Shown: positions 52,859-64,000 of the stretch, in pieces | Layout of the letters: every line of letters starts with the position of its first letter | Position numbering within the stretch: position 1 is the first letter of the stretch | Assembly (NCBI GenBank): GCA_032622095.1 | Contig: CP136068.1 | Coordinates: forward strand, 53,004,443 to 53,068,442 | Length of the DNA stretch: 64,000 bases | Reading direction: 5' to 3' | Source: Siphonodentalium dalli | Lineage: Eukaryota; Mollusca; Scaphopoda; Gadilida; Siphonodentaliidae | Translations under genes and position numbers: made by a program | The notes under the pieces: generated by a model | What the model saw: the letters and a program-made list of their open reading frames with translations, nothing else | Database searches by the model: none | What the model was told of the DNA's origin: nothing

Positions 52859-53965
52859 GTAAGTAGTTTTTGTTGCCAATATACTGAATAATATTATTTC
52901 CATTTGTAAAATATTCCCAATTTAAATGATTTTACAAAGTTAAATGAAAAAGAGAGAATATTGAGTAAAACAATTAATTTTGTGTGCATAAAAATATAAC
53001 GCAATCACATCACCCAGTGGTTGTATTTTTACATTTTATGATACGTTATTATAATCTGAATATTTCCCATTGTATTCTGATAATGTGCCATTAATGTCAC
53101 ATAAAACATAATATGATTTCAGTACTGTGGTACCTTATACATCATAGATAGCGAATAATATTTGTGTATGTTGAATTGCAAACCGCCATGTGGCTTTAAA
53201 TTATGTATTAAATCTGGCTGTAAACCCATGACAATTCATTCATTTGTAGGGATGTTCAAATAATAAGTGCAACAAACACCTGAACTTAATATCTGAGAAT
53301 CCCTACAAATGGTTGAGTATCAAGTTCAAGAATTTGCTTTGAGTCCAAATGGAACTTAACTGGGAATCAATAACGTGTATGGAATTTCTATAACCTTTCA
53401 TTATCTTATGAAAACTCGCTATCTTGAATTTACAAAATAAACTGAACAGTATTTAAATCAGTATAGCACATATCAAGCTACTCCAATATAGAGGTATTGA
53501 ACTTTTATTACATTTTATTACATTAGATAAGTTATTAAGCAAAATCAATAAAGAGCGTTCCTAGTTTCCTTAGCATGAATTCTTGTAAATAGTGAAAATA
53601 TGAAATTTAGATAGGTAAATGAATTTTTGTGTGTTTGTTATATATAATGTTACATTGTTGGTTGGATATTTACAAATGCATATGGTTATGTAACTTACTT
53701 ATTTTAAAGAGAATATAGATTCAAATGATTCGAGGCCAAATTGACTCCATTGTTTTATTCATATCCATATACATGTCATATCGCAGAAAGAGGATTTTTG
53801 GTATTCACCATAATTGGCCCCATGAACTAGTTTTAACTAATATCTAGAAAATATTGTTATCTTTCATTTGACCAGACTTTTCATAGCCAGAAAGTATGTC
53901 AGTTATGAGGCATGTCACATGAAATTTAACATTATTTTTTATATATTAGTTTTAAACAAACACAT
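52859..53965. other. AT-rich, possible intron
   Basis: Follows the GTAAGT donor. AT-rich, with no recognisable exon or repeat up to the transposase pseudogene on the other strand. Confidence 0.4.
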
Positions 53966-55003
53966 CTATGCAGTGTCAGGTACTATTCTCTTTCGGAAAT
54001 TGCACAACATGAAGCAGACAAAGTTAATTTCTGTCCCAAGAAGTGTCTCTGTCGTATTTAGTGGTGTTGAGCATAAAATTTTATTCGTTTTCCCCAGACC
54101 AATCACTGTTTCTATGTGCACTCGCTTACTCACAACTATTCGGTCTCTCAGAATACGAGATCCACTCATTCTATTCTTCTTCTGAAAGAATGTTGGAATG
54201 TTTACTGTGACATCTTTATGTTCAAGCATGTCCTGTACATCAAACCCTTTATCTGTCATAATAGAATCTCCAGGGGTACATGCGTCAACTAGACCTGACC
54301 TCTCAATAACCTGCCGATCACTTGTTGAACCAACATAAGTGGTTGATATCAAATTTATTAATCCACTTGGTGTGCAGCCAGCAACAACCTTCAACGTGTG
54401 GCGATGTTTATATTTGACCATGCTGACTGTTGGGCCCTCGGGTTCGAAGGTCGTTCGATTGGTATTTCTGTACCGTCGATGATTGTTCGTGTGGTTGGAA
54501 ATGTCCGTCTGAAGTCTTTTGGTGCATAGAATTTCACAATAGATGGGGGGTGCCCAAATATTAAGTTCTTTCCATTGGTTGTAACAAAGGTTCACCCACG
54601 TTAGAAAAATGTTGAACGCTGTTGACTCCGAAATTTAAAACATCAAGGATAGTTCGAACATTAACTTGTGTTGCCCCAACTTGATCAATGTTAGGAAAAA
54701 TTGATCTTCCACTGGTATTACATTAACCGAACCACAGCTGAAATATCGAAGTCTGTGTACAACTGGACCAAGTGTATTCAACACCATTTTGAATTTTGAA
54801 TAGTTCTCAAGTCCAGTATAGAAATGCACTGCTGAAGGATTGTCCTTGAATTTATTAACACCGAAAGACGGAACTTTCTTGAATGATGATACCTCTGTTT
54901 GGGTTGTGGCATTGAATGATGATAATACATGTACTCCTGTGTCAATAACATCAGTGTCATCAATCGGCAGATCCACAATGATCTCATTCACAAAGCCATT
55001 CAT
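53966..55003 (-). pseudogene. ISL2EU-like (PIF/Harbinger group) DDE transposase, broken
   Basis: Minus strand. The N-terminal part (54635-55003) has the helix-turn-helix region: KDNPSAVHFYTGLENYSKF then VIPVEDQFFLTLIKLGQHKL. The catalytic part (53966-54595) has the first Asp in IIDGTEIPIERPS near 54475, but in a neighbouring frame; then KYKHRHTLKVVAGCTPSGL, the second Asp in SIMTDKGFDVQDML, and the Glu in HIETVIGLGK. A frameshift near 54440-54480 and a break between 54595 and 54635 make it non-functional. The amino-terminal THAP domain often found in the family was not seen upstream. No terminal inverted repeats were located. Confidence 0.85.
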
Positions 55004-55294
55004 GTCGGGTTCTATGACTGGTTGTTCAGGTGTTTTGGGTGTCGGTGAACTAGCTGTGTCCTGTGGTTATGCTTTCAATATTCAACATATATTGTGGCCG
55101 ACACTATGCGATATACAAGGCTGTATTGGTTTCCAACAGCATGTGACACTTTACAAAAAAGCGGATGGCAAAAAACGAAAATGCAATTGTAACTGTGTAT
55201 GTGACACATATGCTATTTTAAGTCATGAAAACACCACGAACTCGAGGGACATGCTCCCAGTTTTAACTGAGTCTGTGGACATAGGGTAGTTCTA
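55004..55294. other. Upstream flank of the transposase pseudogene
   Basis: A plus-strand frame of 149 codons (54840-55289) is antisense to the transposase for its first third and shows only a Cys-rich end (RKCNCNCVCDTYA), so it is not accepted. Nothing else is recognised. Confidence 0.35.
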
Positions 55295-55750
55295 TCATGA
55301 TGTAAACAATTTACCTAGAAGAGAGAGACTGTGTGGGAAAAGTTGTGTGGGATGTAATCCAGTTGGAGCTGATTGGATACAATGATATACACATAGTTTC
55401 GTTTGAGCTGATTGGACACAATGATACACAGTTAATGTTGTTTGCATCATTGATACGTCCGTCGCCGTGAGATTACAGCCGATCTGGTGGGGGGTAAATT
55501 TCACGCTCAGCAGGGTTTCAATGCTTTTCACGAAGTTTCCACAAATGACAGCGTTATGGAAATCTCTTTGTTTTCGAGATAAATGTTTGTGTTCCACACA
55601 AAAGAGTAATTCTGATAAAATGACATTCGGTATGGCGCATAGAAGGTCAATCCTAGGACCACGGTATTCAGGACATTCCAATAAGTAATGATGTGCTGTT
55701 TCTATTTTGCCACAATGACAGAGAGGGGGCGTTTTAATATGAGTACTCAA
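55295..55750 (-). pseudogene. LINE C-terminal fragment (zinc-knuckle part)
   Basis: The minus-strand frame begins MSTHIKTPPLCHCGKIETAH and continues HYLLECPEYRGPRIDL, the C-x-C-G...H...C motif at the end of many LINE ORF2 proteins, followed by helical text (FCVEHKHLSRKQRDFHNAVI). No RT domain precedes it at higher coordinates, so only the 3' part was inserted, as expected for 5'-truncated LINEs. The repeat of 'tacaatgatacaca' words near 55380-55440 adds near-duplicate codons to the end. Confidence 0.6.
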
Positions 55751-55982
55751 TACTACTGCATTTCAATCTTAAGCAAGAATGGAGTACTTGTGATATGCGA
55801 CACTTAATGTATGTAATAGTTAATAAAATGTGTTTTTGTTGTAATTTCGGGTCTGGAAGCCCGAACACGTCTTTAATCACTTTAGCAATGTCCCCGGGCT
55901 CAATTTTCAGCAAACGAATTATGTTGGGTCCCATTATAATCAATTTGGGAAATTTGGTAAAGTTCTGGACAAAAATATATAA

Positions 55983-57817
55983 TTTTTCGACCAAAAACCT
56001 GTATGGGGGAGGGGTAGCTAAAATCCATTATTTCGCAAATCGTTCCAAATTCTGTTAACTTCTTTCTGCATATGCTTGGCAGATAACTGCTTCACCATAA
56101 GGATTAAATATTTCGGCATTATTGCAATATCCATTTAAATGATAATGTTTGAAAAATATATTTGTGTGAAAAGGTGCGATTTTTCAGCAAAAAATAAATG
56201 TTTCGGCTCCAAATGGCAAGAAAATCTAAATTAACCAACACTTTTTTTCATATCAGGTAGAGGTAATGTATGTTATAGTAAGTTAACCTCAACAATATTG
56301 GCAAATAGGTTAGGAAATAGCCACAGGGCTCGCTTTACCAAAATCGTTAATTTCTGGAAAAAGTGACTGGTGGGTATCGCTCATCGTCGATTTGACAATA
56401 GCCACCACCAATTCCGTTATTTTTCACTATCATTTGCAAGAATATATGCATCTCTTAAATAGAATGATAAATATACTTTTAATGCTTCTTCTATGTATCT
56501 CTTTTTGCTAGCTCACTATGTGAATGCCCTGATTGCCATTCCCCATATAAATATGACAGTTGAGAAGATATAATTGTTCAAGTGACTTAATTGGGTCATC
56601 ATTTGTCGAGATTGTGAAATTTGAACGCCCAAAACTCATTAAAATGCTATGGAGATGGCCTGGGTGACTATATATTTTTCGACCAAAAACCTGTATGGGG
56701 GAGGGGTAGCTAAAATCCATTATTTCGCAAATCGTTCCAAATACTGTTAACTTCTTTCTGAATATGCTTGGCAGATAACTGCTTCACCATAAGGATTAAA
56801 TATTTCGGCATTATTGCACTATCCATTTAAATGATAATGTTTGAAAAATATATTTGTGTGAAAAGGTGCGATTTTTCAGCAAAAAATAAATGTTTCGGCT
56901 CCAAATGGCAAGAAAATCTAAATTAACTAACACTTTTTTTCATATCAGGTAGAGGTAATGTATGTTATAGTAAGTTAACCTCAACAATATTGGCAAATAG
57001 GTTAGGAAATAGCCACAGGGCTCGCTTTACCAAAATCGTTAATTTCTGGGAAAAGTCACTGGTGGGTATCGCTCATCGTCGATTTGACAATAGCCACCAC
57101 CAATTCCGTTATTTTTCACTATCATTTGCAAGAATATATGCATCTCTTAAATAGAATGATAAATATACTTTTAATGCTTCTTCTATGTATCTCTTTTTGC
57201 TAGCTCACTATGTGAATGCCCTGATTGCCATCCCCATATAAATATGACAGTTGAGAAGATATAATTGTTCAAGTGACTTAATTGGGTCATCATTTGTCGA
57301 GATTGTGAAATTTGAACGCCCAAAACTCGTTAAAATGCTATGGAGATGGCCTGGGTGACTATATATTTTTCGACCAAAAACCTGTATGGGGGAGGGGTAT
57401 CTAAAATCCATTATTTCGCAAATCGTTCCAAATTCTGTTAACTTCTTTCTGCATATGCTTGGCAGATAACTGCTTCACCATAAGGATTAAATATTTCGGC
57501 ATTATTGCAATATCCATTTAAATGATAATGTTTGAAAAATATATTTGTGTGAAAAAGTGCGATTTTTCAGCAAAAAATAAATGTTTCGGCTCCAAATGGC
57601 AAGAAAATCTAAATTAACCAACACTTTTTTTCATATCAGGTAGAGGTAATGTATGTTATAGTAAGTTAACCTCAACAATATTGGCAAATAGGTTAGGAAA
57701 TAGCCACAGGGCTCGCTTTACCAAAATCGTTAATTTCTGGAAAAAGTCACTGGTGGGTATCGCTCATCGTCGATTTGACAATAGCCACCACCAATTCCGT
57801 TATTTTTCACTATCATT
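55983..57817. repeat. 692-bp tandem repeat, about 2.65 copies
   Basis: Unit starts with TTTTTCGACCAAAAACCTGTATGGGGGAGG; the CGACC word lies at 55988, 56680 and 57371 (periods 692 and 691). Copies are nearly identical (a few single-base changes, for example GGAAAAAGTG against GGGAAAAGTC). The third copy ends near 57817 inside 'ttttcactatcatt'. An inverted copy of about 200 bp of the unit lies at 63805-64000. Minus-strand frames of 67-70 codons (56508-56720, 57208-57411) repeat with the unit and are not accepted as genes. Confidence 0.95.
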
Positions 57818-57913
57818 TTCGTCAACAGTATATATTTCTCCTTAAAAAAAAGTTGGTTTTAACTTGTTCTACCGTGGGTAGGGGTATCTCGAAAACTAGA
57901 GCTCTTTTTCGAT

Positions 57914-60153
57914 TTGGCCGCTGCACTAAAAAGCGAAATGGACAAATCAATTAGAACACACAGATATATGATTACTCGCGAAATGTCAGCTTTACAACAC
58001 GGTAGCCCGTGTGATTTCTGGAAGAAAATTAGGGCCGGAAATTCTCAACGCATTGATGCTACCCTCGATGATTTGACACATTATTTTCAGAACATCAATG
58101 CGACTAAACACCATGACGACCCATTAATACAACTATTTAACGTAGACGCGAATACCGACCTGAACTTGACCGATCACCGAAGAGGAAATAAGACAAGCCA
58201 TTTAGGGTCTCAAAAATAACAAATCAAGCGGCCATGATCTTATTTTCAATGACTATATCAAAGCCTCTTCAGATGTTTTCATCGGCATATACTGCAAATT
58301 GTTTAACATAGTATTAAACACGGGGATAATACCGGCAGATTGGGTGATTATACTGATAGGTACTATTGTACCTCTTTACAAAAATAAGGGTGACCCGACC
58401 GACCCCAGTAATTATAGGCCGATCACCCTTTTGAGTTGTTTTGGTAAACTGTTTACTAAGATCATATCCAACCGTTTGGGACAATTCACTGACGATTTTG
58501 ACGTTATATAAGAAAATCAGTCCGGTTTCAGGAAAAATTATTCGACTATCGACAACATTTTAATTTTAATTTTATTATTTGAAATAAGTAGAAATTTGAA
58601 CAAGAAATTATTATGCGCGTTCATTGACTTCCAAAAGGCATTCGACATGGTGTGGAGGCAAGTACTTTGGATGAAAAGTTTGAAATATGGGATCAATGGG
58701 AAAATATTTACGGTTATTGCCAACATGTATAATCATATTAAATCCTGTGTTCAAGCAGAGGGAAACAAATCCATTTACTTCCCCTGCCATGCCGGTGTTA
58801 GGCACGGTGAGAACATATCCCCCTACTATTCACACTGTACTTGAACGATTTGCAAGAATATTTACTTGATAACGACGTAGTGGGCTTAAAAACAATAGAC
58901 CTAGAAATAGAGAATCGACTCAACTGTTATGTGAAAATATTCATGATTATGTACGCCGATGATACGACAATCATGGCGGAAACCCCAAAAGTATTACAAC
59001 AACAACTGGACCTCTTTGAAAAATATTGCAATAAATGGAAATTAACAGTGAATATCGAGAAAACGAAAATTGTCAACCTGTCGAAGACCAGTCTTCCAAA
59101 AAAGACAAAATTTCTGTTCAAAGGAAGAAGAATCGAAACAGTAAACAAATTTAATTACCTTGGAATAATATTTTGCAAATCTGGATCATTCACGACGACG
59201 GCAAAAAAGGCCCTGGCAGAAAAAGCTACCAAAGCCATGTACTCAGTTATTGGCAATCGCGAAAGCACTGTCTCTCGATCAAAACCCAACTTGATTTGTT
59301 CGACTTGCACGTTATGCCAATTTTATTATATGGTTGCGAGATTTGGGCTTTCGGTAACAATTATATTCTTGAAAAAGTTCATCGAAAATTTATGAAGCAT
59401 ATTCTTCACCTGAGGCCATCTACTCCCAACTTTATGCTGTATGGGGAATGTGGGAGACTACCAGTTGACGTGTATATAAACACGAGAATAATAAAATATT
59501 GGTGCAAAATTATGAACAGTGAGGAGGTGAGATATCCCAGAATACTTCTGAAATTGGCACAGACTATGTTCGATATCAACGCTAATCATTTCCCTTTGTT
59601 ACACCGAATCTGTGATTTATTAGACCATTGTAACCAATTACATGCATGGCACATGGAACGCATAACGGATACTGCCCAATTCGTTTCGTATATAAAGTGT
59701 AGTTTAATTTCACAATTCACGGATAATTGGGAAACTGATATGAACAACTCCAGTCGTGGTAAGATATACCAAATTTTTATACATGACGTATCCTTCGAAA
59801 GGTATCTAACGTTGAACGTAGTAAACCGGATTACATTATGTAAATTTAGAACAAGTAACCACCATTTACCGATTGAAACAGGACGCTGGCGAAAACCTGA
59901 ACAAACTGACAGACTATGTCCACTCTGTAACTCCAGAAAGATTGGAGATGAATTTCATTATCTTCTTGAATGCGAGAGACTATCACCCGAGAGATATGTG
60001 CAGCGATTACTATCTAAATTTACTAACAAAAAACAAAATACTATCACAATGAGCGAAATACTTAACCAGAACAATTCAACAGACATACGGAAATTGTGCG
60101 ACTTTATTAAAATAATCAATCGTGAACTTATAAATTCGGATAAGCTTGGGTAG
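57914..60153 (+). pseudogene. LINE D reverse transcriptase, four frames
   Basis: RT ORF2 in which most motifs survive. 57914-58219 holds the pre-RT linker (HGSPCDFWKKIRAGNSQRID). 58299-58511 has WVIILIGTIVPLYKNKGDP and SNYRPITLLSCFGKLFTKII, ending at an in-frame TAA at 58509-58511. 58596-58844 shows palm motif A (FIDFQKAFDMVW) and GVRHGENISP. 58841-59395 has the catalytic YADDTTIMAE and the thumb (NKFNYLGIIFCKSGSF). 59173-60153 is the C-terminal domain with LLYGCEIWAFGNN and the zinc-knuckle-like CPLCNSRKIGDEFHYLLEC. Three frameshifts and at least one stop separate them. Its relatively long open parts suggest it is younger than LINEs A-C. Confidence 0.88.
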
Positions 60154-60508
60154 ATACCGAAAATTATAGTAAATGACACTGTATTCCTACGAACTTAACA
60201 CGAAATAACATGTGCAAGCGACTAAACCAGAGTTGATACATACTCTTAATTATATTACCTCGCTGGTAATATAATTGAGGGTGTCTATGCACTTTGTGTG
60301 GATCAGTCATATATGGCACCATAGTATATAGCGTCAGCAGACAGCACCTATGGCAAACAGGTATATTATTTATATTGTAAATACTTTTCATATATTATAA
60401 TGTATATCATTTGAATATCTATTATGTAAGTCATGTACATAAATGTATTATATGTTATCTTAATACCTATGTATTATGGGTCAATAAGATTAAACGAATT
60501 GATTGATT
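57914..60508 (+). mobile_element. LINE D, nearly complete 3' part
   Basis: Begins after the 692-bp array and runs through an RT pseudogene to a 3' tail with TTGATTGATTGG at about 60497-60508. A tandem GATT-type end is the expected 3' terminus of CR1/L2-like LINEs. The endonuclease is missing. Confidence 0.75.
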
Positions 60509-61170
60509 GGACTCCTGGGTTTTATTTGGGACCCCCTCCCCCCGATTTTGGTTACACTTTTGTACTGAAATGGACATCAGTCAGATATTTTCCAGATATG
60601 AATGGTGCTGGGAGAGACATATCCAATAGTTGGAAAGTTTAAGGCACCAGTTGGAACATTCCAAGATGGTGGTGCAAATGGAATTTCGAGAACTTGGAAG
60701 GGGAGTTTTGTCTGGCTCAATGGGATAAAGTTTGAAAAACGAGGTGAATAGCTACCAACGGAGACGCTCCGGTCACGCCTCTGTGTTATTGTCTATATCT
60801 CACTATCTTGTGTAAAATATATAATCTGATTATAAAATGGCCATATCGCAAAAAAAAAAGAAGACATTTATTGTTCTTCAAACATGCCCACAGTGGGCCA
60901 TATATGCATATGTCATGTCGTGTGAAGGTAAATATGTTTGAGAAAAAAGCGCGTCCATCGTTACCAATTTTCGCGTCCAGTTACTTTCCCACATACAACA
61001 ATCTCTACGGGTCCTTGTTACAAATTGCTAAGCAAAATTTTCGGATTTCTTGAAATTGGTCGTTTGGCGGTGGTTGTACCAAAACACAGCACACACTAAA
61101 ATAAGGTTGATATATTTTAAAGACATTTAGTCGTTGTTTTCCTGAGCAACCACTGACAATGCAAACACGC
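60509..61170. other. Intergenic, one short repeat relative
   Basis: Short TTGGAA-type words at 60620-60710 resemble the repeat at 34015 and 47840. No gene. Confidence 0.4.
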
Positions 61171-61288
61171 GGGAGGCGCGTCCAACGTTACTCACCGCGT
61201 CCTCGTTACTCACCCGCGTCCAACGTTACTCACCGCGTCCTCGTTACTCACCCGCGTCCAACGTTACTCACCCGCGTCCTCGTTACAC
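61171..61288. repeat. Short tandem repeat, 37-38-bp unit, 3 copies
   Basis: Alternating CGCGTCCAACGTTACTCAC and CGCGTCCTCGTTACTCAC, three rounds, CpG-rich in an AT-rich context. Ends at GTTACACGG. Confidence 0.9.
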
Positions 61289-61854
61289 GGATGACCAGCG
61301 TGGTTAATAAGTACGTTTATTGTTAGAAAGCATGTGATTTCTCCTTTTCTGAAAATGAAACATTGTGTTTTTGATGGCGTTTATTTGACAAATTATGGAT
61401 TATCGTTGACAATAATTCTGCAAATTAGAAACGGTACAGTGAAGAATATAGCTCATACCAAGCATCATCATTGACATCAATGACAATACATCATGACTGA
61501 TATTCCTAGGCTATGATTATGCAAATGCTGTAACGCCATGCAGCATGGGGTGACCCAACTGACCATGCCAGAATTTGACATATTTGGACGCTCTGTGTAC
61601 AAATGGTGTGGTAGATAGGGTGCTCCCAAGCCAACCGAAATATTCACATAGTCATATTGGGCAGGCAGGAAGCTATATATATCCATTAATAATTGGCAGT
61701 CAAAATAACTCAATTGGATATTAATGATAAACCAGTTATCACCCATGTGAATATCCAATGGGGGAAATGACAAATATATAAGCTTGCAAAGCTTACAGTC
61801 AGACCCTTTTCTCATCTCTTATATGCTGGGTCACAATATATATATATCTATATC
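61289..61854. other. Intergenic, nothing recognised
   Basis: AT-rich; a minus-strand frame of 112 codons at 61477-61815 has no recognisable domain. A TATATA run lies at 61836-61858 just before the satellite. Confidence 0.4.
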
Positions 61855-63795
61855 TATATTTGCGAATATCTGTCTGTCTGTCTGTCTGTGTTCTATAGAA
61901 ATCCACAGGGAACCATCTAGATGATACCAAAGGGGTCTACTAGGGGTAACTTTTTACGAGAAAGATAGTGGTGGGGGTTATAATTTTCTAAAGTGACGCC
62001 GTTGTTGTCAGGGGCAGAAAAGGGGAAAAGGCAGAATTTTGTTTTGTCGCCGATTGCCACGAAACTTACATATAATCATCCCCATGAAATGAAGAAACTA
62101 ATGGTGTGGGTTATATATGTCAAAAGTGGCGTCGTTCGAGTCGGGGATGCACGGAATTTCCACCAAATTGATATATATTCTTCTTCGTGATACAAGGAAT
62201 CAAATTGTGCGGTTTAACAACGCCAAATTGTTGTCGTTTGGATGACATATCGGGGGGGGGGGCACTAAATTTGATAAGAATGGGTTTAGTCGCCGATTGC
62301 CACCACACTTATATCAAATCATCCGCATGGTATGAGGAGTCTAATGGTGTGGCTTAAATCTGTCAAATGTGGCCTCATTCGAGTCAGGGGTGCACTGAAA
62401 GGGAGAGGGGCACCAAAATTGATACACAATATTTTTAGTGCCAATTTCCACCAAATTGATACACGTTCTTATCCATGATACGAGGAATCTAATCGTGTAA
62501 TTTAAAGACGCCATATTGGTGCTGTTTGTGTGAGAGATGGGGAGGGGAGTGGTGGTCACCAAATTTGATAACAAATTTGTTTAGTAGCCAATTAGCACCA
62601 AACTTATAAATAATCATCTCCATGATATTAGGAGTGTAATTGTGTGGTTTAAGGATGTCACAAGTGGGGCCATTCGAGTCAGTGGTATATGGAGGTGAGA
62701 GGGGCACACAAAAATTATAACAATATGTTTAGCGCCGATTTCCACCAGATTGATACATATTCTTCTCCGTGATACGGGGAATCTTATCGTGTGGTTTAGA
62801 TACACCAAATGGTGCCCTCTGGTGAGAGATATGGGGGCATTAAATTTTATACGAATTTGTATACTCGCCAATGTTCACCAATTTTATACGTATGCATCTC
62901 TAATCTAATGAAATTAAGTATGTGCTTTAACAGTGACAAAAGTGGCGCCGCTTGAGTCCGAAGTAGGGACGGGAGGTTCATCAAAACTGATAAAAAATAT
63001 TTTTAGTACCAATTACCATCAAATTCAGACACGTTCTTCTGAAATGATACGAGAAATTAAATCGCGCTTTCTGTCTGTCTGTATGCGTTCTATATATAAC
63101 TTCACGGGGTACAATCGAGATGGCACCAAGGCGTTCTAATTGGGGTAACTTTTTACGAGGAAGATAATGGTGCGGGTTTAAAATTTTCTAAAGTGACGCT
63201 GTTGGTGGGGGAGAAAAGGGGGAGGTCGGCAAAATAAAATAAAAATATGATGAAATAGTTCTGTCGACGATTTCCACCTAGCGCATACATAATCAGCTCC
63301 GCGATATGGCGTTGTTCGAGTCAGCGTTGCAGGGGGAAATCAACAGTTGATTTAATAAACTATTTTTAGCGCAGATTTCCACCAAATTGATATATTATTC
63401 TTCTCTATGATATATAGTATAGGAATATAATCGTGTAAAGACGCCAAATTGCTGTCGTTTGGGTGAGAGATTGGGGGGGCATAACTATTCTAAGAATTTG
63501 TTTAGTTGCTGATTACCACCAAACCTATAATTAATCATCTCCAGTATATCATGCATCCATGAGTCTAATGGACGGGTTTAAAAATTTCAAAAGTGGCGCC
63601 GTTAAAGTCATGCACGACTGCAACGGCAGTTGCACCAAAGCTGATACAAATATATTTAGCACTAATTTCCACCAAATTCATACACGTTCTTCTCTAATGA
63701 TACGATGAATTAAATCACATTTGGTGTTGTTTGGGTCACGGATGGCGAGAGGATATGCACTATCATTGATAAGATTGCTATTCGCCGATATCCAC
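61855..63795. repeat. Degenerate satellite with alternating A/B units
   Basis: Two kinds of monomer alternate. Type A has GTCGCCGATTGCCACCAAACTTA, AATCATCTCCATGATAT-like and GTGGCGCCGTTCGAGTC; type B has TTTAGCGCCGATTTCCACCA, AATTGATACACGTTCTTC and ATACGAGGAATCTAATCGTG. Two larger rounds each begin with CTGTCTGTCTGT, a GTTCTAT word and GGGGTAACTTTTTACGAG (61865 and 63070). Identity between monomers is moderate. Small frames on the minus strand (62120-62871) are repeat artefacts. Confidence 0.8.
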
Positions 63796-63804
63796 CTATA
63801 AGTT

Positions 63805-64000
63805 ATATATAGTCACACAGGCCATCTCCATAGCATTTTAATGAGTTTTGGGCGTTCAAATTTCACAATCTCGACAAATGATGACCCAATTAAGTCACTT
63901 GAACAATTATATCTTCTCAACTGTCATATTTATATGGGGATGGCAATCAGGGCATTCACATAATGAGCTAGCAAAAAGAGATACATAGAAGAAGCATTAA
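63805..64000 (-). repeat. Inverted copy of the 692-bp unit (partial)
   Basis: The sequence GGCCATCTCCATAGCATTTTAATGAG... to the window end is the reverse complement of about 56470-56665, including ATGAGCTAGCAAAAAGAGAT at the end. It probably continues beyond the window. Confidence 0.93.

Noticed and set aside
54840..55289. 149-codon plus-strand frame with Cys-rich end
   Set aside because: First third is antisense to the transposase helix-turn-helix region; no independent homology.
56508..57411. Minus-strand frames of 67-70 codons repeated every 692 bp
   Set aside because: Duplicated with the tandem unit; no domain and the frame is short relative to the unit.
1..64000. tRNA, rRNA, CRISPR or bacterial operon features
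   Set aside because: No convincing tRNA box pair, no rRNA sequence and no spaced repeat array were seen; tandem arrays present have no unique spacers.

Overview
This window looks like a repeat-rich, AT-rich nuclear genome segment of a multicellular animal, most likely a marine invertebrate; the phylum cannot be fixed from the sequence. The evidence is the mix of several LINE families, a Polinton/Maverick with a metazoan-type gene set, an ISL2EU-like (PIF/Harbinger group) transposase, MITEs, minisatellites and short exon-like ORFs with GT/AG borders. No prokaryotic operon, rRNA, tRNA or CRISPR array was seen. Almost no host gene can be established: only two or three candidate exons, including a C-type-lectin-like exon and a mucin-like Thr/Ser/Pro exon, both on the minus strand.

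The dominant object is one complete Polinton/Maverick (adintovirus-like) element at 11403-28750 (17,348 bp). Its ends are AG...CT, and both sides carry the same 6-bp target duplication GACAGC (11397-11402 and 28751-28756). Its roughly 375-bp terminal inverted repeats are unusual because each is a head-to-head array of about 30-bp units. The rightward gene block runs: protein-primed DNA polymerase B, an unknown protein, an A32/FtsK-type packaging ATPase, several small virion-like proteins, a conserved Polinton protein, a chromodomain integrase, a small membrane protein, a penton-like minor capsid protein, a basic core-like protein, a major capsid protein, a Cys/His protein and an adenain-like protease. 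Polymerase, ATPase, integrase, both capsid proteins and protease each carry one or two stops or frameshifts, so the copy is structurally complete but coding-dead.

The left arm of the Polinton (11.8-16.3 kb) is the most unusual part. Four short genes lie in two divergent pairs driven by a duplicated promoter block. Each ends 19-22 nt before a histone-mRNA-type stem-loop (core GGCCCTTTTCAGGGCC or a close variant) followed by a purine-rich element at the spacing of a histone downstream element. Next to them is a palindrome with 192-bp arms that carries two TATA boxes and gives two divergent genes, a zinc-knuckle protein and the polymerase, an identical 41-residue N-terminal leader. Together these suggest that part of the element's gene expression is coupled to the host S-phase histone mRNA pathway.

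Elsewhere, by region: 1-2572 is a decayed LINE; 5.1-7.1 kb is a second decayed LINE; 7.3-8.5 kb holds repeats with paired TCAAGGTCA sites and a 122-bp tandem repeat; 9.4-10.2 kb is a composite 34-bp/51-bp minisatellite; 10.5-11.0 kb is a fold-back MITE. To the right of the Polinton, 28.9-29.9 kb is a LINE fragment; 30.5 kb has the lectin-like exon; 35.4 and 36.7 kb carry twin 458-bp MITEs; 41.8-42.4 kb is the mucin-like exon; 42.8-43.7 kb is satellite-like. An unrecognised tandem gene family ending in a SAP-domain exon lies at 50.5-52.9 kb, an ISL2EU-like transposase pseudogene at 54-55 kb, a 692-bp tandem array at 56-57.8 kb with an inverted piece at the window end, a LINE at 57.9-60.5 kb, and a degenerate satellite at 61.9-63.8 kb.
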